NCBI RefSeq assembly: GCF_000001735.4
Contig: NC_003074.8
Location: forward strand, 11,098,101-11,162,100
Length of the DNA stretch: 64,000 nucleotides
Reading direction: 5' to 3'
Source of the DNA: Arabidopsis thaliana
Lineage: Eukaryota; Streptophyta; Magnoliopsida; Brassicales; Brassicaceae
Shown: in pieces, positions 11,500 to 23,776 of the stretch
How the letters are laid out: every line of letters starts with the position of its first letter
Numbering within the stretch: position 1 is the stretch's first letter
Translations under genes and position numbers: made by a program
The notes under the pieces: model-generated
Database searches by the model: none
Told to the model about the DNA's origin: nothing
What the model saw: the letters and a program-made list of their open reading frames with translations, nothing else

Positions 11500-11513
11500 T
11501 TGTTTTCCAATAG

Positions 11514-11600
11514 GGTAAATCTTTCGGTTCGGGTTCGGTTTCGGGTCCAATTTTTCGGGTCGGTTTCGGTTCGGGTAATCGGTTTCGGTTTTTTTTCCAG
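11514..11600. repeat. GGTTCGGTTTCGG low-complexity repeat
   Basis: Degenerate copies of GGTTCGGTTTCGGGT run through this stretch. Similar cryptic repeats are at about 41390-41640 and 55270-55745. Such motifs are common in Brassicaceae non-coding DNA. Confidence 0.7.
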
Positions 11601-13385
11601 CCCTAGTCAATTGTACTTTTTCATATATAAGACCAGATGTGGTAATCCTGGACCCGGTCACTATTTTGTTCCGGTTCCATTTTTTAAACCGCAACTTATC
11701 TCGAATTGGTTTTTTTTTGGGAAAATCCGCAATAACCGGGAATTCAAAGCTTTATACTATCATCTAGCTGGAAATTCACATTCATGTATCCCTCTTATAA
11801 CCTTGACATGCTTTCTGATTACTAGACTCAAGTTTTCTAAGGACAGGTCAGTACCATCTCTGTTAAAACCTCACAAAATTTCAAAAGGAAGATAACAATG
11901 TCACTAAGATGGAGTGACAATCCTCATATAACATGTGAACAAGAGAGAAGAAATCATTACCATATCACTCTTTCATCAATTTTCTCATTCAATGGTCTGT
12001 GCATAAGTGCATGTATCTAAAACAAACAAACAAAACTTTGGACTCTAGAGCTACAATATATTTGCGCATCACTATCTACTTCCACTCTCTGAAACTCTTT
12101 TGCACATCTGCAAAAAAGTTCAATTGTAGCAATAAGAATTGGATAATGTCTACTCTGCATTGCTGAAACATAAAACTAAGAGAGAATAGTTCAACTACTG
12201 AAAATAGTAGAGCTACTTAACCCGGAAAAAGACAGAACAAACATGCAAATTTATTGCTATTTCCATCATAACTTAACTTAAATGTCAACTAATTGAAAAG
12301 GGCAACTGAAGATGGAAATAAGAATTAAGAAACAAGAAACAGAGGAAGGAGATGGGAGGGAAGATCAGAGCAAAGGGATAGCCGAACCTCTGAACAATAA
12401 GTCTCTATAGTATGTCGCGAGTGATCCCAGGAACTATGGGAGCGAGTTGCGTCTCTCCTTATCCACACAAGGCTTCATTTTTTTCCTGTCATAGTATTAA
12501 ATCAAAACTTAATGCCCTCTGAATGTGGAATTGAAGTTTATATCGAGAATCAACAAAAGATTGAACATATGTACATAATCTTGAGTTCCTTTCCTTTTTA
12601 ATCACTTAATATCAAGCTAATTCTAATAGAAATTGTAATAAGGGAAAATATACATATACATTTTTGGTAAGGTTTTTGACCAAAAATGCCTCACTTTTTT
12701 ACTATTGTCAATATTAGTCCTTAAAAATTTAATCATAACCAAATATTCTATGTCTAAAAACTTACAAATTGTCAACTTTCATTAAATATTTCAATTAAAT
12801 TTTTATCCTATACTTTAATTTTTCTTTATTGAACTATATTCGAATAAGGCTAATTTCCTAAAATCTCTATATCGACATTAAAGATCAATATATAATTTTC
12901 TGTCACTATATTTGTCTTATATATAATTTATTTTGACTTTATATATATAATACATATAGTTAATAAAATATTTAAGTTTTCTACATCTACTGTAATTCAA
13001 AATTTAAAAACAGACATATAATATAATACTCAATCAATGAAAACAATAAGTGTACAAGATCCCACATTGCTTAAAATTAATAAATCGTTTAGAGTCATAC
13101 TATAAAAAAGACCAAAATAATTTTGGATATGAATGAGCGGGAACCTTAATATATCAAACATCCAAAATTAAAAGTGTTATTCGGTTTACTCCGGTTCTTT
13201 ATTTTAAATTATTAAAAACTTAAAAGTTTTAAAATATTAAATATATTAAAACTTTATTAAAATTCAAGTAGTACAATTTTTAAGACCATAAAAAGTTTTA
13301 AATATTAACAATTTTTAATTTTTTGAAGTTTTAAATTTTGTAAATATTTGAATTTTATAAGAAGTTTAAACATATAAATATTAAA
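11601..13385. other. Intergenic, no gene seen
   Basis: AT content rises toward 13 kb. There are no family-like frames and no RNA gene. The stretch from about 12600 may already be old Helitron or other transposon DNA. Confidence 0.45.
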
Positions 13386-13852
13386 AAGATATTAATACGG
13401 GCGATATACTACGGGTGAAATCCTATATGTAATAATCAAAATGAAATTATGAAGTTTGGATCGATATTTAAACTTTTTTGAAGTTTCTAATATTATAAAT
13501 ATTCGAACTTTATAAGAAAATGACAAAATGATGAATAATTTCATGGGACGAGGTTATATGGTGGGACGGGTTTGGATTGAAATTAATACGGGATGGTACA
13601 CTATAGATGAAATCCTAGAATTAACAATCAAAATACAATTATACAATTTTAAACACTAAAAAAAATATTAACGAAACAAATATATAACTTAAAATTTCAA
13701 CAAAAAAAATTAGTTAATAAAATCGTCTTGAGGTGTATCATAATATCATACATTAAAAAAACAATAGAATGTATCTATAGTTCATCTTAAAAACAAAAAT
13801 TTAATTTTTTATTTAATAAAAATATAAGCTTATGATGTACCTCTTGAATATG

Positions 13853-13893
<41 letters not shown>

Positions 13894-14214
13894 TAAATAA
13901 AATAAAAATCTCTAATTTTCTAACAAAAATATTAACATGCGGTATACCGCGGGTCAATATCTAGATAATACAAGTTTTAAATTATTATTACCTCTACAAA
14001 ACTCTAACCACAAAGAAAAATAATGAATTTTAATATTAAATTAATATACAACAAATATCAGAACATAAAACATGAATTACCCAAGTTTAACATAAATAAA
14101 AACTAGGTGTCAAGAATATATCATTCATATACAAACAATAATTTTTATAAAAAAGATTTATATAACTTTTAAATAAACATATTTATCCGCGGTGTACCGC
14201 GGGTCAATATCTAG
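13386..14214 (+). mobile_element. Helitron fragments with two 3' termini
   Basis: Two Helitron-type 3' ends follow each other. The first has the palindrome GCGGTATACCGC near 13939 and ends CTAG at 13961-13964. The second has CCGCGGTGTACCGCGG near 14188 and ends CTAG followed by T at 14211-14215. A 3' hairpin about 10 bases before a CTRR end is the Helitron signature. The bodies (for example 13390-13440 and 13545-13660, with ACGGG and GATGAAATCCTA) match the family seen inverted at 53829-54370. No Rep/helicase is encoded, so these are non-autonomous. An AT microsatellite lies at about 13857-13888. The 5' ends were not located. Confidence 0.7.
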
Positions 14215-16011
14215 TTGGAAGTAAAAGAGGTTACTTAAAAATAATTACTATATATGCATTCTATGTAAACTGTCATCAATACCCTTTTTTGAATGACCTC
14301 GAAGGCCTGGATCCTATTCTGGTATGTTTTAATTCTTCATATGTCAAACCTAAAACAAGCTTTGTGTGGGATGCTTAATCTCCATGTACGAGGTATTCAT
14401 GTGAGAGAGGATCCACTTATTTCGTTCCAGTTTTACATCTATCCATATCCGAATTTTGGCTTCTGCTTCACCTGCTCCCATCATATGGATCTTATGCTTC
14501 AAAGTATATTCTGAAAATTCTCGAAGAGATCTAAACCTTATGCTTTGGTTCTAAAGCAATCCTCAATCGATTACATCACCATAGTCTCCCGAATCTTTGT
14601 CCTCGTGCTACTTTGGGTAGTTCATCTTGCTCCGGTGAGAATCAACGCATTGATTCTTTCATCAACGTCACAAATTCCTGTGGCCATGACTTATCTGTCG
14701 TCTTTCGAATCTTTCGAAAATGATCTCTCGATTAACCATGACCTCACATGTCTCAATACGCTCCCTTGCTATTGCCTCACAACTCTCTTTGTTTTAAAAT
14801 CGTTGAATCTTATCTATATCTTTATGACATTTGGGAATGTCTTATTTTGTATTGCTTTAAATTTGGATCACATATATCTTTTTCTTTGTATTTGTTCCTT
14901 TGAATGAATGAAAGAAAGTATTTGACAAAAAAATAGGGTTTATATTATATATTCTATACACCGTGCATGTTCTATGAAATTTAGATTGTGATCTATACGC
15001 TCTACATGATGTACAAAATTTAGAAGTCATTTACGTACTACGACTTTTGGAATTCTTATTTCTACGAAATTTAGAATATGTATTATATATTACACTTTAT
15101 GTTCTAAAAAAATAGAAAACATTGTCTAACTTTTACTTTACCTTCTATGTTTGTTCGAAAATATCACCCTTATATTCTACAAAAATTAGAAAACAAATTA
15201 TTTTTAATTTAGAATTTCTTAAGGAAGGAAAGTGAATATAATTGCTTCTAGAACTAACTCAAACAAAAAATTGACCAGAATTTCATACAATAACACAACA
15301 CACAAGTAACTTCCGCCAAACCTTAATGAATCTTTGCTTCCTTACTCTCGGATTTGTCGTTTCGATTGAGGGTATGATTTGAAAAAATAAGAAGAGATTG
15401 TGGATGAGGTTTGAAGAAAAAAAGAGATTTAGGCTGCAGAAAAATTTAACGGCGGAACAAGAGGACGAAGTAAAATAATGTCGAGTTTTATTTTCTATCC
15501 AAAAAGTATTATTTAAAAAAAAATAAAAAAATCATCAGCTTGGTTTTCAGAAGAAAAAAATCAATAATTTTGGATGGTTGTTTTCTTTTTGGAAATTGAA
15601 AGTATAATATTTGACTTATATTAATTTTTTTTTTTTTGACAGCAATTGACTTATATTAATTTATATGTTACCAATCTTTAATCTACATACATATAAGGAC
15701 AAAAACTTTAGAAAACTTCCTTCATTTCTAATTTTCCCTTATAATATTAATGAATTCAGATCTTCATATCAACCTAAACCGATAAACATTGATGACCAAA
15801 ATCTCTCAATCACTTCACAATCCGCCAATTGCGAGATTGCCTCTCAAAAGAACCATCGCAGATCTAGAGACCATAGCAACCGTCTCGCTTGAGACTATAA
15901 AAACTTTTCTAATATTGATGGTTATATGTTGCATCATCATAAACTATAACATAATAAACTCAGTCATTAATTATTAAAAAAATAATAATAATTTTACAAA
16001 TATCCTGAGGA
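14215..16011. other. Intergenic, unassigned
   Basis: 14283-14910 is less AT-rich and ends in a T-rich region, then GAAAGTATTTGACAAAAAAA near 14930, resembling LINE 3' tails, but its frames match no family I recognise. From 15000 on it is AT-rich. Nothing else was found. Confidence 0.4.
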
Positions 16012-16326
16012 TCAACAAGTAGGAAAAGGAATATTACAAGCTTTGCAAGTTTTTTGACCATTTGGAGAATTAAAAAGTGCTTGTACGTACCACACGCCTT
16101 TTATGAATTGACACAAACACGTTTGGTGTTCTACCATTACTTGACAGCAATGTGGAGTCGGTAGAATTTTAGAGTTGGTCAACGGTAGCAAACATGGTAC
16201 AATAACATCCATTGGATTGCATGTCACATCTCCGGTCGGACCTTCAACCATTGTGGCTCTGATCAAAGTTGGAGACAATTGGATTACTGTCACCAGCACG
16301 AGCAGTGTCAATGTTGTAAACTTCAT
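16012..16326 (-). CDS. Secreted cysteine-rich lipid-transfer-like protein
   Basis: A 104-residue intronless frame. Residues 1-24 (MKFTTLTLLVLVTVIQLSPTLIRA) form a clear signal peptide. The mature part has the eight-cysteine order of the LTP / 2S albumin / trypsin-alpha-amylase inhibitor superfamily: C36, C45, a CC pair at about 60-61, a CLC at about 70-72, then cysteines in TCKAC and at the C-terminus. One cysteine is extra to the standard eight. The family folds into a disulfide-bonded helical bundle with a lipid-binding cavity and acts in the cell wall space. Which ligand it binds cannot be told from sequence. It stands alone between transposon remnants. Confidence 0.75.
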   Translation of the reverse strand: MKFTTLTLLVLVTVIQLSPTLIRATMVEGPTGDVTCNPMDVIVPCLLPLTNSKILPTPHCCQVMVEHQTCLCQFIKGVWYVQALFNSPNGQKTCKACNIPFPTC

Positions 16327-17276
16327 GTCTTACAAATTGGTTTTTTTTTTTTTGGTTTTAAGAATAATTGAGATTTGGGTTTTGTTTGTTTTTTATTTAT
16401 CGATGGTGAGAGTTATATTATAAATGTAGTTGGAGATATGGAGTTTTATATGGTTCCATCGTGTGATCTAGAGTCAATAAATATATCTTATCTCATTATT
16501 AACTAAACTTAAATGCATATCATGTTTATGTGACATTAATTTGTTGATATTTTTTTAATTTACATATTAATAGGTTGCCTAAATAACTAGAAAAGTAAAT
16601 AAATTGGTTTTGCACTCTATCTAGTCAATGAATTTGAATTTACACGTCTTATTTTTGGAAGTCCACTTTGACATTTTATTTATGAATTTAATATGCAGTG
16701 CACAAAAGATTTGAAGAGTCTCAAATATAAGTATGTTTAGCTATTAAATACCATTTTCTGAAATATTAAATAAGTTAGCAAATTATATATTCATGATTGA
16801 ATATTGATACCATGCACGTAGTTAAATCTGAATTTTGGTTAACATTTTTAATTATTACTGGATATATAAAGAAATTGGTATTTATCTAAGATTCTGTTTT
16901 CTATTTTAGGGATATTTTGATTTATAATTTTAGAGATTTTTAGAAAATAATATATATCTCCCTAAATTTTGTAGTATAGTATCTTGATTATACAACTACA
17001 ATATTTTACTCTTTTTAACATTTAATTATAAATTTCATGTGTACTTATTATATAAAGTTTTGTGAAAACTTGATAAACAAAAGAAGAAGAAGTAAGCCTC
17101 ATCCAAATAGGAAGATTACAAAAATCAGTTCATTCCGAACATTCGGTCTTAGCCAAACTTAACCAAAACTGAAAGATGTCTAAAAGATGCAAACCATATG
17201 AGTTTTAAGGTTTACCCGAACCAAACTGAATCACCTAATTTTGAATACAATTTAAATTCAGTTGCGTTTGCGGCTC
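16327..17276. other. Intergenic, no gene seen
   Basis: AT-rich. The first 100-200 bases are the likely promoter and 5' leader of the lipid-transfer-like gene. No other gene or repeat was recognised. Confidence 0.45.
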
Positions 17277-17289
17277 TTGTAAAGTTTTT

Positions 17290-17465
17290 TTTTTTTAATA
17301 CCAGTAGTTTTGAGCCAAATTTCGTAATCCCTCAAGGCCCAAAATCACATCATGTATTTGTTTAGTCTCAAACGTCACTCAAACCGACGACCTCTAAACT
17401 TCGCCTAGGATCTTTACCAGTTGAGCTTAGAGGTCTTTACCAGTTGAGCTAACAACACTTGATTA
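17290..17465 (-). mobile_element. tRNA-derived SINE with 13-bp target duplication
   Basis: On the minus strand the head reads like a tRNA: TTAGCTCAACTGGTAAAGA matches an A box and GGTCGTCGGTTTGAGTGAC a B-box region, as in internal pol III promoters. The tail ends in a run of A (T run at 17285-17296 on the plus strand). The 13-base TTGTAAAGTTTTT occurs exactly at 17277-17289 and 17466-17478, the target-site duplication. The A-box segment is tandemly duplicated (copies at about 17411-17432 and 17434-17456). Confidence 0.8.
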
Positions 17466-17478
17466 TTGTAAAGTTTTT

Positions 17479-17897
17479 GCCACTCTAAACAAAACAGAAC
17501 AAGACATATAAAGTTTTTTCTGTGATCTTCTTCTTTTGTAGTCTTCTAGTTGGTTCTGAGAGAATTAGCACTCTTCCTTTAAACACTTAAAATCTCTTTA
17601 ACAAATTATTAGTGGATGTTTGTCAACTGTTGTCCTGGCGCGAGATGTACCGTTTGATTGCGGGAACTCGTTAAATCGGTGTAGTCCTTTCTGTTTATTG
17701 ATGTTGAATCATGTGAGTTAATCGACTGAGGATCAAAGAATGTAAACAAATTTTAATATTAATGAATATAGATCTCGAATCTCTAAACCCATCATTGACT
17801 TTGTGTTCAAACAACCTGTAAACTTGAGACGATCTCGTGATTACTATTATAATTATCTTAAAATATGCATATATACCAAGACAAGAACCACAAGCTG
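17479..17897. other. Intergenic flank of copia 1
   Basis: No coding frame is credible. It ends at the CGGGA (17898-17902) that is duplicated on the far side of the copia element. Confidence 0.5.
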
Positions 17898-17902
17898 CGG
17901 GA

Positions 17903-18264
17903 TAAAGTAAAGAAGCCAAAACTGTAAACTTTGATGTTTTGATTTTATTTAGCTTAAGTTTCAATGACAAAGATACATTGGTTTTATAGAGTTTCTATTC
18001 TTTAACCTAGTGTCTCCTTGTCTTGCTTAGTTGTCTTTGAATGCTATGTGTTTGACTTAATCATCGCACGCTCCAAGCATTTCAAATCTGTTCATTGTCG
18101 CTACCTCCGTACTGCAGGACTGTTCTGCTAATCCTCTGCTTTTGTCTTGTTCTGCAGATAACCGTTGAGGACGACAGGGCTTTGTTGTGTTATGGATCGT
18201 GTTGGGCTTCTGTAGCTTTAGGCCCAACTGCGAAGTGTTGTCGTTTTGAGCTGAGTTACTAATA
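17903..18264 (-). repeat. Copia 1 3' LTR
   Basis: The 362-bp terminal repeat (plus-strand start TAAAGTAAAGAAGCC, end GAGTTACTAATA) matches the two halves of the other LTR. The ends are TA rather than the canonical TG/CA. Confidence 0.9.
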
Positions 18265-18276
18265 CTCCCCCTCAAA
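18265..18276 (-). other. Copia 1 polypurine tract
   Basis: Reads GTTTGAGGGGGAG on the minus strand immediately inside the 3' LTR, the usual primer site for plus-strand DNA synthesis. Confidence 0.8.
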
Positions 18277-18289
18277 CTTGGAGTTGGTG

Positions 18290-21200
18290 GCAAATCGACG
18301 CCAAGTTTGAATCTTAGAGTTGTGAACGGAGCTGCTGGAAGAGATTTTGTGAAGATGTCAGCTAGTTGAAGATACCCTGGGATGTGATTGACGATGAGCT
18401 CCCTAAACGCGACTTGTTCACGCACATAATGATAGTGAGTTGCGAAGTGTTTTGTTCTCGGATGGAATGATGGATTTGCAGTGAGGCAAACTGCAGAAAG
18501 ATTGTCACAGAATAGTTCTGGTTTCTGCAACTAAGGAACTCCTAGATCTTTGAGAAGATTGACAATCCAGGTGATTTCTGAAGCCGTCTCTGACATTGCC
18601 CTGTATTCAGCTTCAGTGGAGCTCTTTGCTACCGTTGGTTGTTTTCTTGATGACCACGATATGAGATTGTTACCTAGAAAGGTACAGAAACCTCCAGTGG
18701 ATCTCCGTGAAGCATGACATCCAGCATGATCACTATCACTATAAGCCCTCAATTTACAGTCTGTGTTTTTGTTGAAAGAAATTCCCATTGTAGTGGTACC
18801 TTTGATATATCTTAAAATGCGTTTCAGTAGGTGGAAATCTGATAGCGTAGGAGCGTGCATCTTCTGACAGACATAGTTCACAGAGAATTGAATGTCTGGC
18901 CTTGTGAGTGTCAGATACTGCAATTTTCCCGCGAGACTGCGAAAATATGTTGGATTATCAAAGAGTTGTGACTGATGAGGAGCATTGTCTGGCTGAATTG
19001 GTAATGGTGTTGCCACTGGAGCACAGTCTTTCATGCCAGCTGTGAAAAGGAGATCTTCAGCATATTTTGGTTCAGATAAGAAGAGACCCTTTTGATGAAA
19101 TTGAGCCTGAATTCCCAAAAAATAGTTGAGTTTGCCTAGATCTTTCATCTTGAATTGTTTGTTGAGTTCGTTGAGGAGATTTGACAGTAGCTTTGAGCTG
19201 TCCCCAGTGATGACCATATCATCAACGTTGAGAAGCAACATGATAACATCCGAGTTCTTTACGCAGACAAAGAGAGATGGATCTGAAAAACTGCATACAA
19301 AACCAAAAGAGAGTAAGAAGTTACTGAATTTGTCAAACCATGCTCGTGGGGACTGTTTTAGTCCATAGAGAGACTTGTGTAGCAGGCACACATGATTTGG
19401 TAATGCCTTTTTTACAAATCCAGCTGGTTGCTTCATGTACACAGTTTCTGTAAGATCTCCGTGAAGATATGCGTTCTTTACGTCCATTTGCTTCAGTTCC
19501 CAATTCATGATGGTGGCAAGATGCAAGACTGCTCTCACAGTTGCTGATCTAACCACAGGACTGTAGGTCTCAAGGTAATCTATTCCCTCTTCTTGATTAA
19601 AGCCTTGAGCTACTAATCTAGCTTTATACTTGTCTAAAGATCCATCAGCTAGAAGCTTTACTCTGAAAACCCACTTGGAACCTAACACATTCATTGCAGC
19701 AGTCCACTTTTCATCTTTTAAAGCTTCAGTTACTGTTTTGGGCATTGGATGAGAGACTTTATGAGCAAGCATGGCATACCTTTTATTTGGTTTGCTAATA
19801 CCTGCCTTGGATCTTGTTACCATAGGATGAGTTGATTCTGTAGCTGTAGTTGTTCTTGATGCAAGTTGCTCTAGTCTAGAAGGTAACGGAGAAACGATGT
19901 TGCCTATAGGATCAAGATCTAAGCTAGCCGTACACTCAGGACGTTTTCCATCACTTCTAGACCTTTGCTCCGGTGTTGTTTCATTATCTTGCTGAAGAAC
20001 TGTTTGTAACGGTATAGCACTTATTGGATCTGCAATCGTTAGTTGCATATTTTCAGAGTTCTCCTCACTCAAACCATTTCCAAAAATTGGTTGATTTTCT
20101 GACATGGACTCTTGTTGATGATTCTCTGTAGAAGCAGTTGTTCCATTTTCTTGCGTATTGGTTTCTGATGACGAAGTAGTGGAAAAACCTTGAAGCCAAG
20201 CTGCAAACAATGGAGTTGGAGATGCAGTCTGCTGATTGATGTAAGTGTCTGCGAATGGGAAAGATTCTTCAGCAAACAAGACATGACGACTCAGATAAAC
20301 TCTGCCTGTTGGTGGATAGAAACATCGATAGCCTTTGTATTTATCAGTGTATCCTAGAAAGATACATTTCAGAGATCACGGATCAAACTTTGTGCGAGCA
20401 TAGTCTCGAAGTGTTGGAAAGCATGCACAACCGAAAGTCCTTAAAGCCGAGTAGTTTGGAACTTTTCCAAACAAAGCTTCATATGGACTAATCTTGGTTG
20501 CTAGAGCTATTGTTGGTAGAAGGTTGCTGAGAAAGTTTGATGTAAAGAAAGCTTCAACCCAATATTTCTGTGGTGTCTTGCTTTGAAACATTAGAGTGAG
20601 TCCCATCTCTGTCAACTGTCTATGTTTTCTTTCAGCCATGCCATTTTGTTGAGGTGTGTGAGGACATGACATATAACGTTGTATGCCTGAATCTTGTAAC
20701 TGCTTGAAAAACCTTTGACTAATAAATTCTCCTCCTCCATCACTCTGAAAAGTTCCAATTTTCGTTTGTAAAAGATTCTCAACAGAACTCTGAAACTTGA
20801 TGAATATTGAGCAGAAATCTGATTTCCTCTTTAATGGATAGAACCAACTAAATCTTGATAGATTATCAATAAAGATTACATAGTACTGGAAACCTTGAAC
20901 AGAAGAAACAGGAGCTGGACCCCAGAGATCACAGTGAACTCTCTCTAGAGGTCTTGAAGCAATAAATTCAGAAGAAGAAAATGGCAATCTTGAACTCTTC
21001 CCAAGTCGACAGGATTCACACGCCGCATTGGTACTTTTATTGATTTTGATCGCCTTACTTAAAGATAAAAGCTGGAGGACTTGAGGATTCGGATGTCCCA
21101 ATCTCATATGCCACACTGCATCAGATGCCTTGACTTGTCTGGTTGAGTAGAACATCTGAAACTTTGGATTCTCCAACTTATAGAGACCATCACTAGTGCT

Positions 21201-22477
21201 GCTTCCCATTGTCAAAACTTTGCTTGTTGCTTTGTCCTTTACAAGAACACCATTAGCATCAAACGTAAAAGAGCATGGATAATCTTTTGTTAACTTTGAT
21301 ACTGACAACAGAGATTTAGCTATATCAGGACAAACTAATACATCTTTTAATGGCAGATTACCTGACGTTGATGGTAGACTAGCAGAACCAATGTGAGTTA
21401 TGGGTAAGAAATTACCATCACTCGCCATTATTGTGTCATTACCATAATAGGGCTGACTTTGTTGCAGTCTCTGACCATTGTTGGTGATGTGAGCAGTTGC
21501 TGCAGAGTCAGGAACCCAAGCACCATCATCCGTAACATCAGTAATATGCAAAGCAGAGAATGCAGCAGCAGCAGCTTCAGAGTACTGATAGCTTTCATCA
21601 AAACGATGCCAACATTGAATAGCAGGGTGTCCTCTTTTACCACAGATCTGACATGTTGGTCTTTCACCGGACGACTGAGAACTTAAAGAAAGAAACTGTT
21701 GCTGAAAACCTCGACCTCTAGTTGAGTAGTTTCCGCGTCCTCTTCCTCTAGATCCTTTACCTCGACCTCGAGAGGAGTTGTTGAATGTACCAAATGCTAG
21801 GTGTGGTGATACATCTGCTGCAGTGTATCCTTGAAGCCTATCATCATAGCTTTTTAGACGAAACATGATTTCAGTATAGGATGGACCAGGAGAACATCCA
21901 AGGTGTTTTCAAGTGAAGTAATCAGTGGCTCATATTCACGAGTTAGACCATGAACCATTGCAAAAATCTTCATCTTTTCTGTAACAGGACTTCCTACTGA
22001 AGCAAGCTGATCGCAAATATTCTTTAGACAACGCAAATACTCATCCATGGTTTTTCCTTCTTTTGACAAACCATGGAGACGACGCTGAAGCTCAAAGACA
22101 CGAGATGCAGAAATACGGTTAAAATGACTTGCGAGGTTTAGCCATACCTCTTGAGACGTTTTGGAACCGACAACCACACTAAGAATGTCTTCAGTAAGCG
22201 AACCCAGAAGCCATGACTTGACGACTTGATCTGAACGGTGCCACGCCTGGAAATCTGGATTTGCAGCTGTATCCGTGTGACCTTCAATGTGAGGAACCGG
22301 AATGGTGCTTGCTGGAACCGAGATTGCGCTAGTGACGAACCCGAGAAGGCCTTGGCCAGAGAGAAACGATTCGAACTGAGATTTCCATAGTAAATAGTTG
22401 CGATCTGTAAGCTTTACGGTAACGCAATTTGAGATGTCTAACGACGGACATGAATAAATTTCCATGGATCTATCCAT
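18290..22477 (-). pseudogene. Copia 1 gag-pol polyprotein, broken
   Basis: Start ATG at 22475-22477 (MDRSMEIYS), two bases from the primer-binding site. Gag (UBN2 type) runs to about 21860 and has WLLGSLTEDIL and EYLRCLKNICDQLA. After a frameshift near 21890 comes a zinc knuckle CQICGKRGHPAIQC, protease PDSAATAH, the integrase HHCC region (HMRLGHP, then CESC) and the catalytic DD-E set in HCDLW, FQSDGGGEF and NGMAERKH. A stop interrupts at about 20376. RT and RNase H follow (MDVKNAYLHGDL, SSTEAEYRA), then a stop at about 18531 and the C-terminal tail. The RT active-site motif reads LNVDDM, so the usual tyrosine of YxDD is asparagine. It cannot be expressed as one protein. Confidence 0.88.
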
Positions 22478-22478
22478 G

Positions 22479-22490
22479 GCTCTGATACCA
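22479..22490 (-). other. Copia 1 primer-binding site
   Basis: TGGTATCAGAGC on the minus strand, directly after the 5' LTR. It is complementary to the 3' end region of initiator methionine tRNA, the usual copia primer. Confidence 0.9.
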
Positions 22491-22638
22491 TAAAGGAAAG
22501 AAGCCAAAACTGTAAACTTTGATGTTTTGATTTTATTTAGCTTAAGTTTCAATGACAAAGATACATTGGTTTTATAGAGTTTCTATTCTTTAACCTAGTG
22601 TCTCCTTGTCTTGCTTAGCTGTCTTTAAATGCTACGTA

Positions 22639-23776
22639 ACCATATCACGTCGTCTCCGCTTTCTTTTCTCTTTTTTTTTTTTTTTTTTTTTTTAACAATA
22701 AAAATAAATGGAAAAGGAAATCAAAAGAGCATGTTTGATATTCCAAAGATGAAAAGTAGTAAATCAAAGAGACGAATCTCAAATCAACATTTTTATTTTT
22801 TTTCATAGTTGCGGAAGCAAAAAAAGCCTTTAATCCATAGGAATTAGGATCGAAGGCTCTGATAGCATGATAAATTTGATGAGAGTAACCTTAGTAGTAT
22901 AATAGTTTCTCTCAATTATATTCATTAGCCAAAAGGCTTATTTATACAAGAATATTACTTGCATAGCAAATTCTTTAGATTATAGAAAAAAAAAAAAAAC
23001 AAAAAAAAAAAAAGAGAAGAGGAGAGACGTGATCATCTTCTTGATTCGGTCAATTTTTTTTTTTTTTTTTGGCCACGGTAGATTTTTTATTTGCTAGCAA
23101 AACTTGCTAGTTATTTGAAGAAGAAGATATACTGACGAAGAAGACGTTGTTTATTGTCACGCACTACAAAAGTGACCTGAACCAACGATTTACTTGGATA
23201 AGGATGATGACCAACAAAACCATATGGTTATGTTTGGTATTTTTTAACCGGTCTTTATGTGGTTTTTGTTTACACTACGAAAAGATAAAAGCCACGAAGA
23301 TGACTGACGGATATGATGCTGATCCGGCGGTAATTAATTTGAATTCAACCATGACTACTACACAAGTTTCTTCATGAACACGAAAGTTCGAAGAGCAACC
23401 AAGACTTGTGATCTAAAATCGATGGAGATACAACTACTAAAGTATTTTCTATCGAATTGATGATATAAATGTCATTGATGACCCTATAGTGGGTATGAAG
23501 ACCATGAAGATGATTTGATGATTGTCCAATCTCATATGTGTTACCACATATGAGCTTGCGGGAGGGTATTAGGAGATCTCGGGAATTACGAGATCGACTT
23601 GAAAGGAAAGTTAATATTGTAAAATATATTCTTGTTATTAAATAGGTAGATTTACTATTATCATAAATCTAAAGAACTTGTTATGCAAGTAATATTCTTG
23701 TATAAATAAGCCTTTTGGCTAATGAATATAATTGAGAGAAACTATTATACTACTAAGGTTTCCTCCAAACTTATCA
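22639..23776. mobile_element. Nested LTR-element remnant with head-to-head LTR pieces
   Basis: The right part (about 23567-23776, plus orientation) looks like a complete 3' LTR: a purine tract CTTGCGGGAGGG precedes it and it ends CTTATCA. The left part (about 22866-22984) is an LTR end in the opposite orientation, followed by a primer-binding-like TGCTATCAGAGCC. Between them are poly-A/T runs (22985-23065) and about 500 bp of non-coding internal sequence. No gag or pol is left. No 5-bp target duplication is evident at its left edge, which suggests rearrangement or deletion after insertion. Confidence 0.65.
22887..23760. repeat. 97-bp inverted repeat (LTR pieces)
   Basis: 22887-22984 and 23664-23760 are complements of each other with about two mismatches and one indel. 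Both contain AAGCCTTTTGGCTAATG or its complement. The arms are separated by about 680 bp. Confidence 0.85.

Noticed and set aside
14293-14907. Two plus-strand frames of 73 and 120 residues
   Set aside because: No domain resemblance, no splice logic between them, and a retroposon-like tail follows; left unassigned.
17410-17456. tRNA gene on the minus strand
   Set aside because: A and B boxes are present, but the A region is duplicated, no acceptor stem closes, and a poly-A tail and target duplication show a SINE.
23147-23377. 76-residue plus-strand frame inside the nested LTR remnant
   Set aside because: Lies between LTR pieces and shows no gag, pol or host motif.
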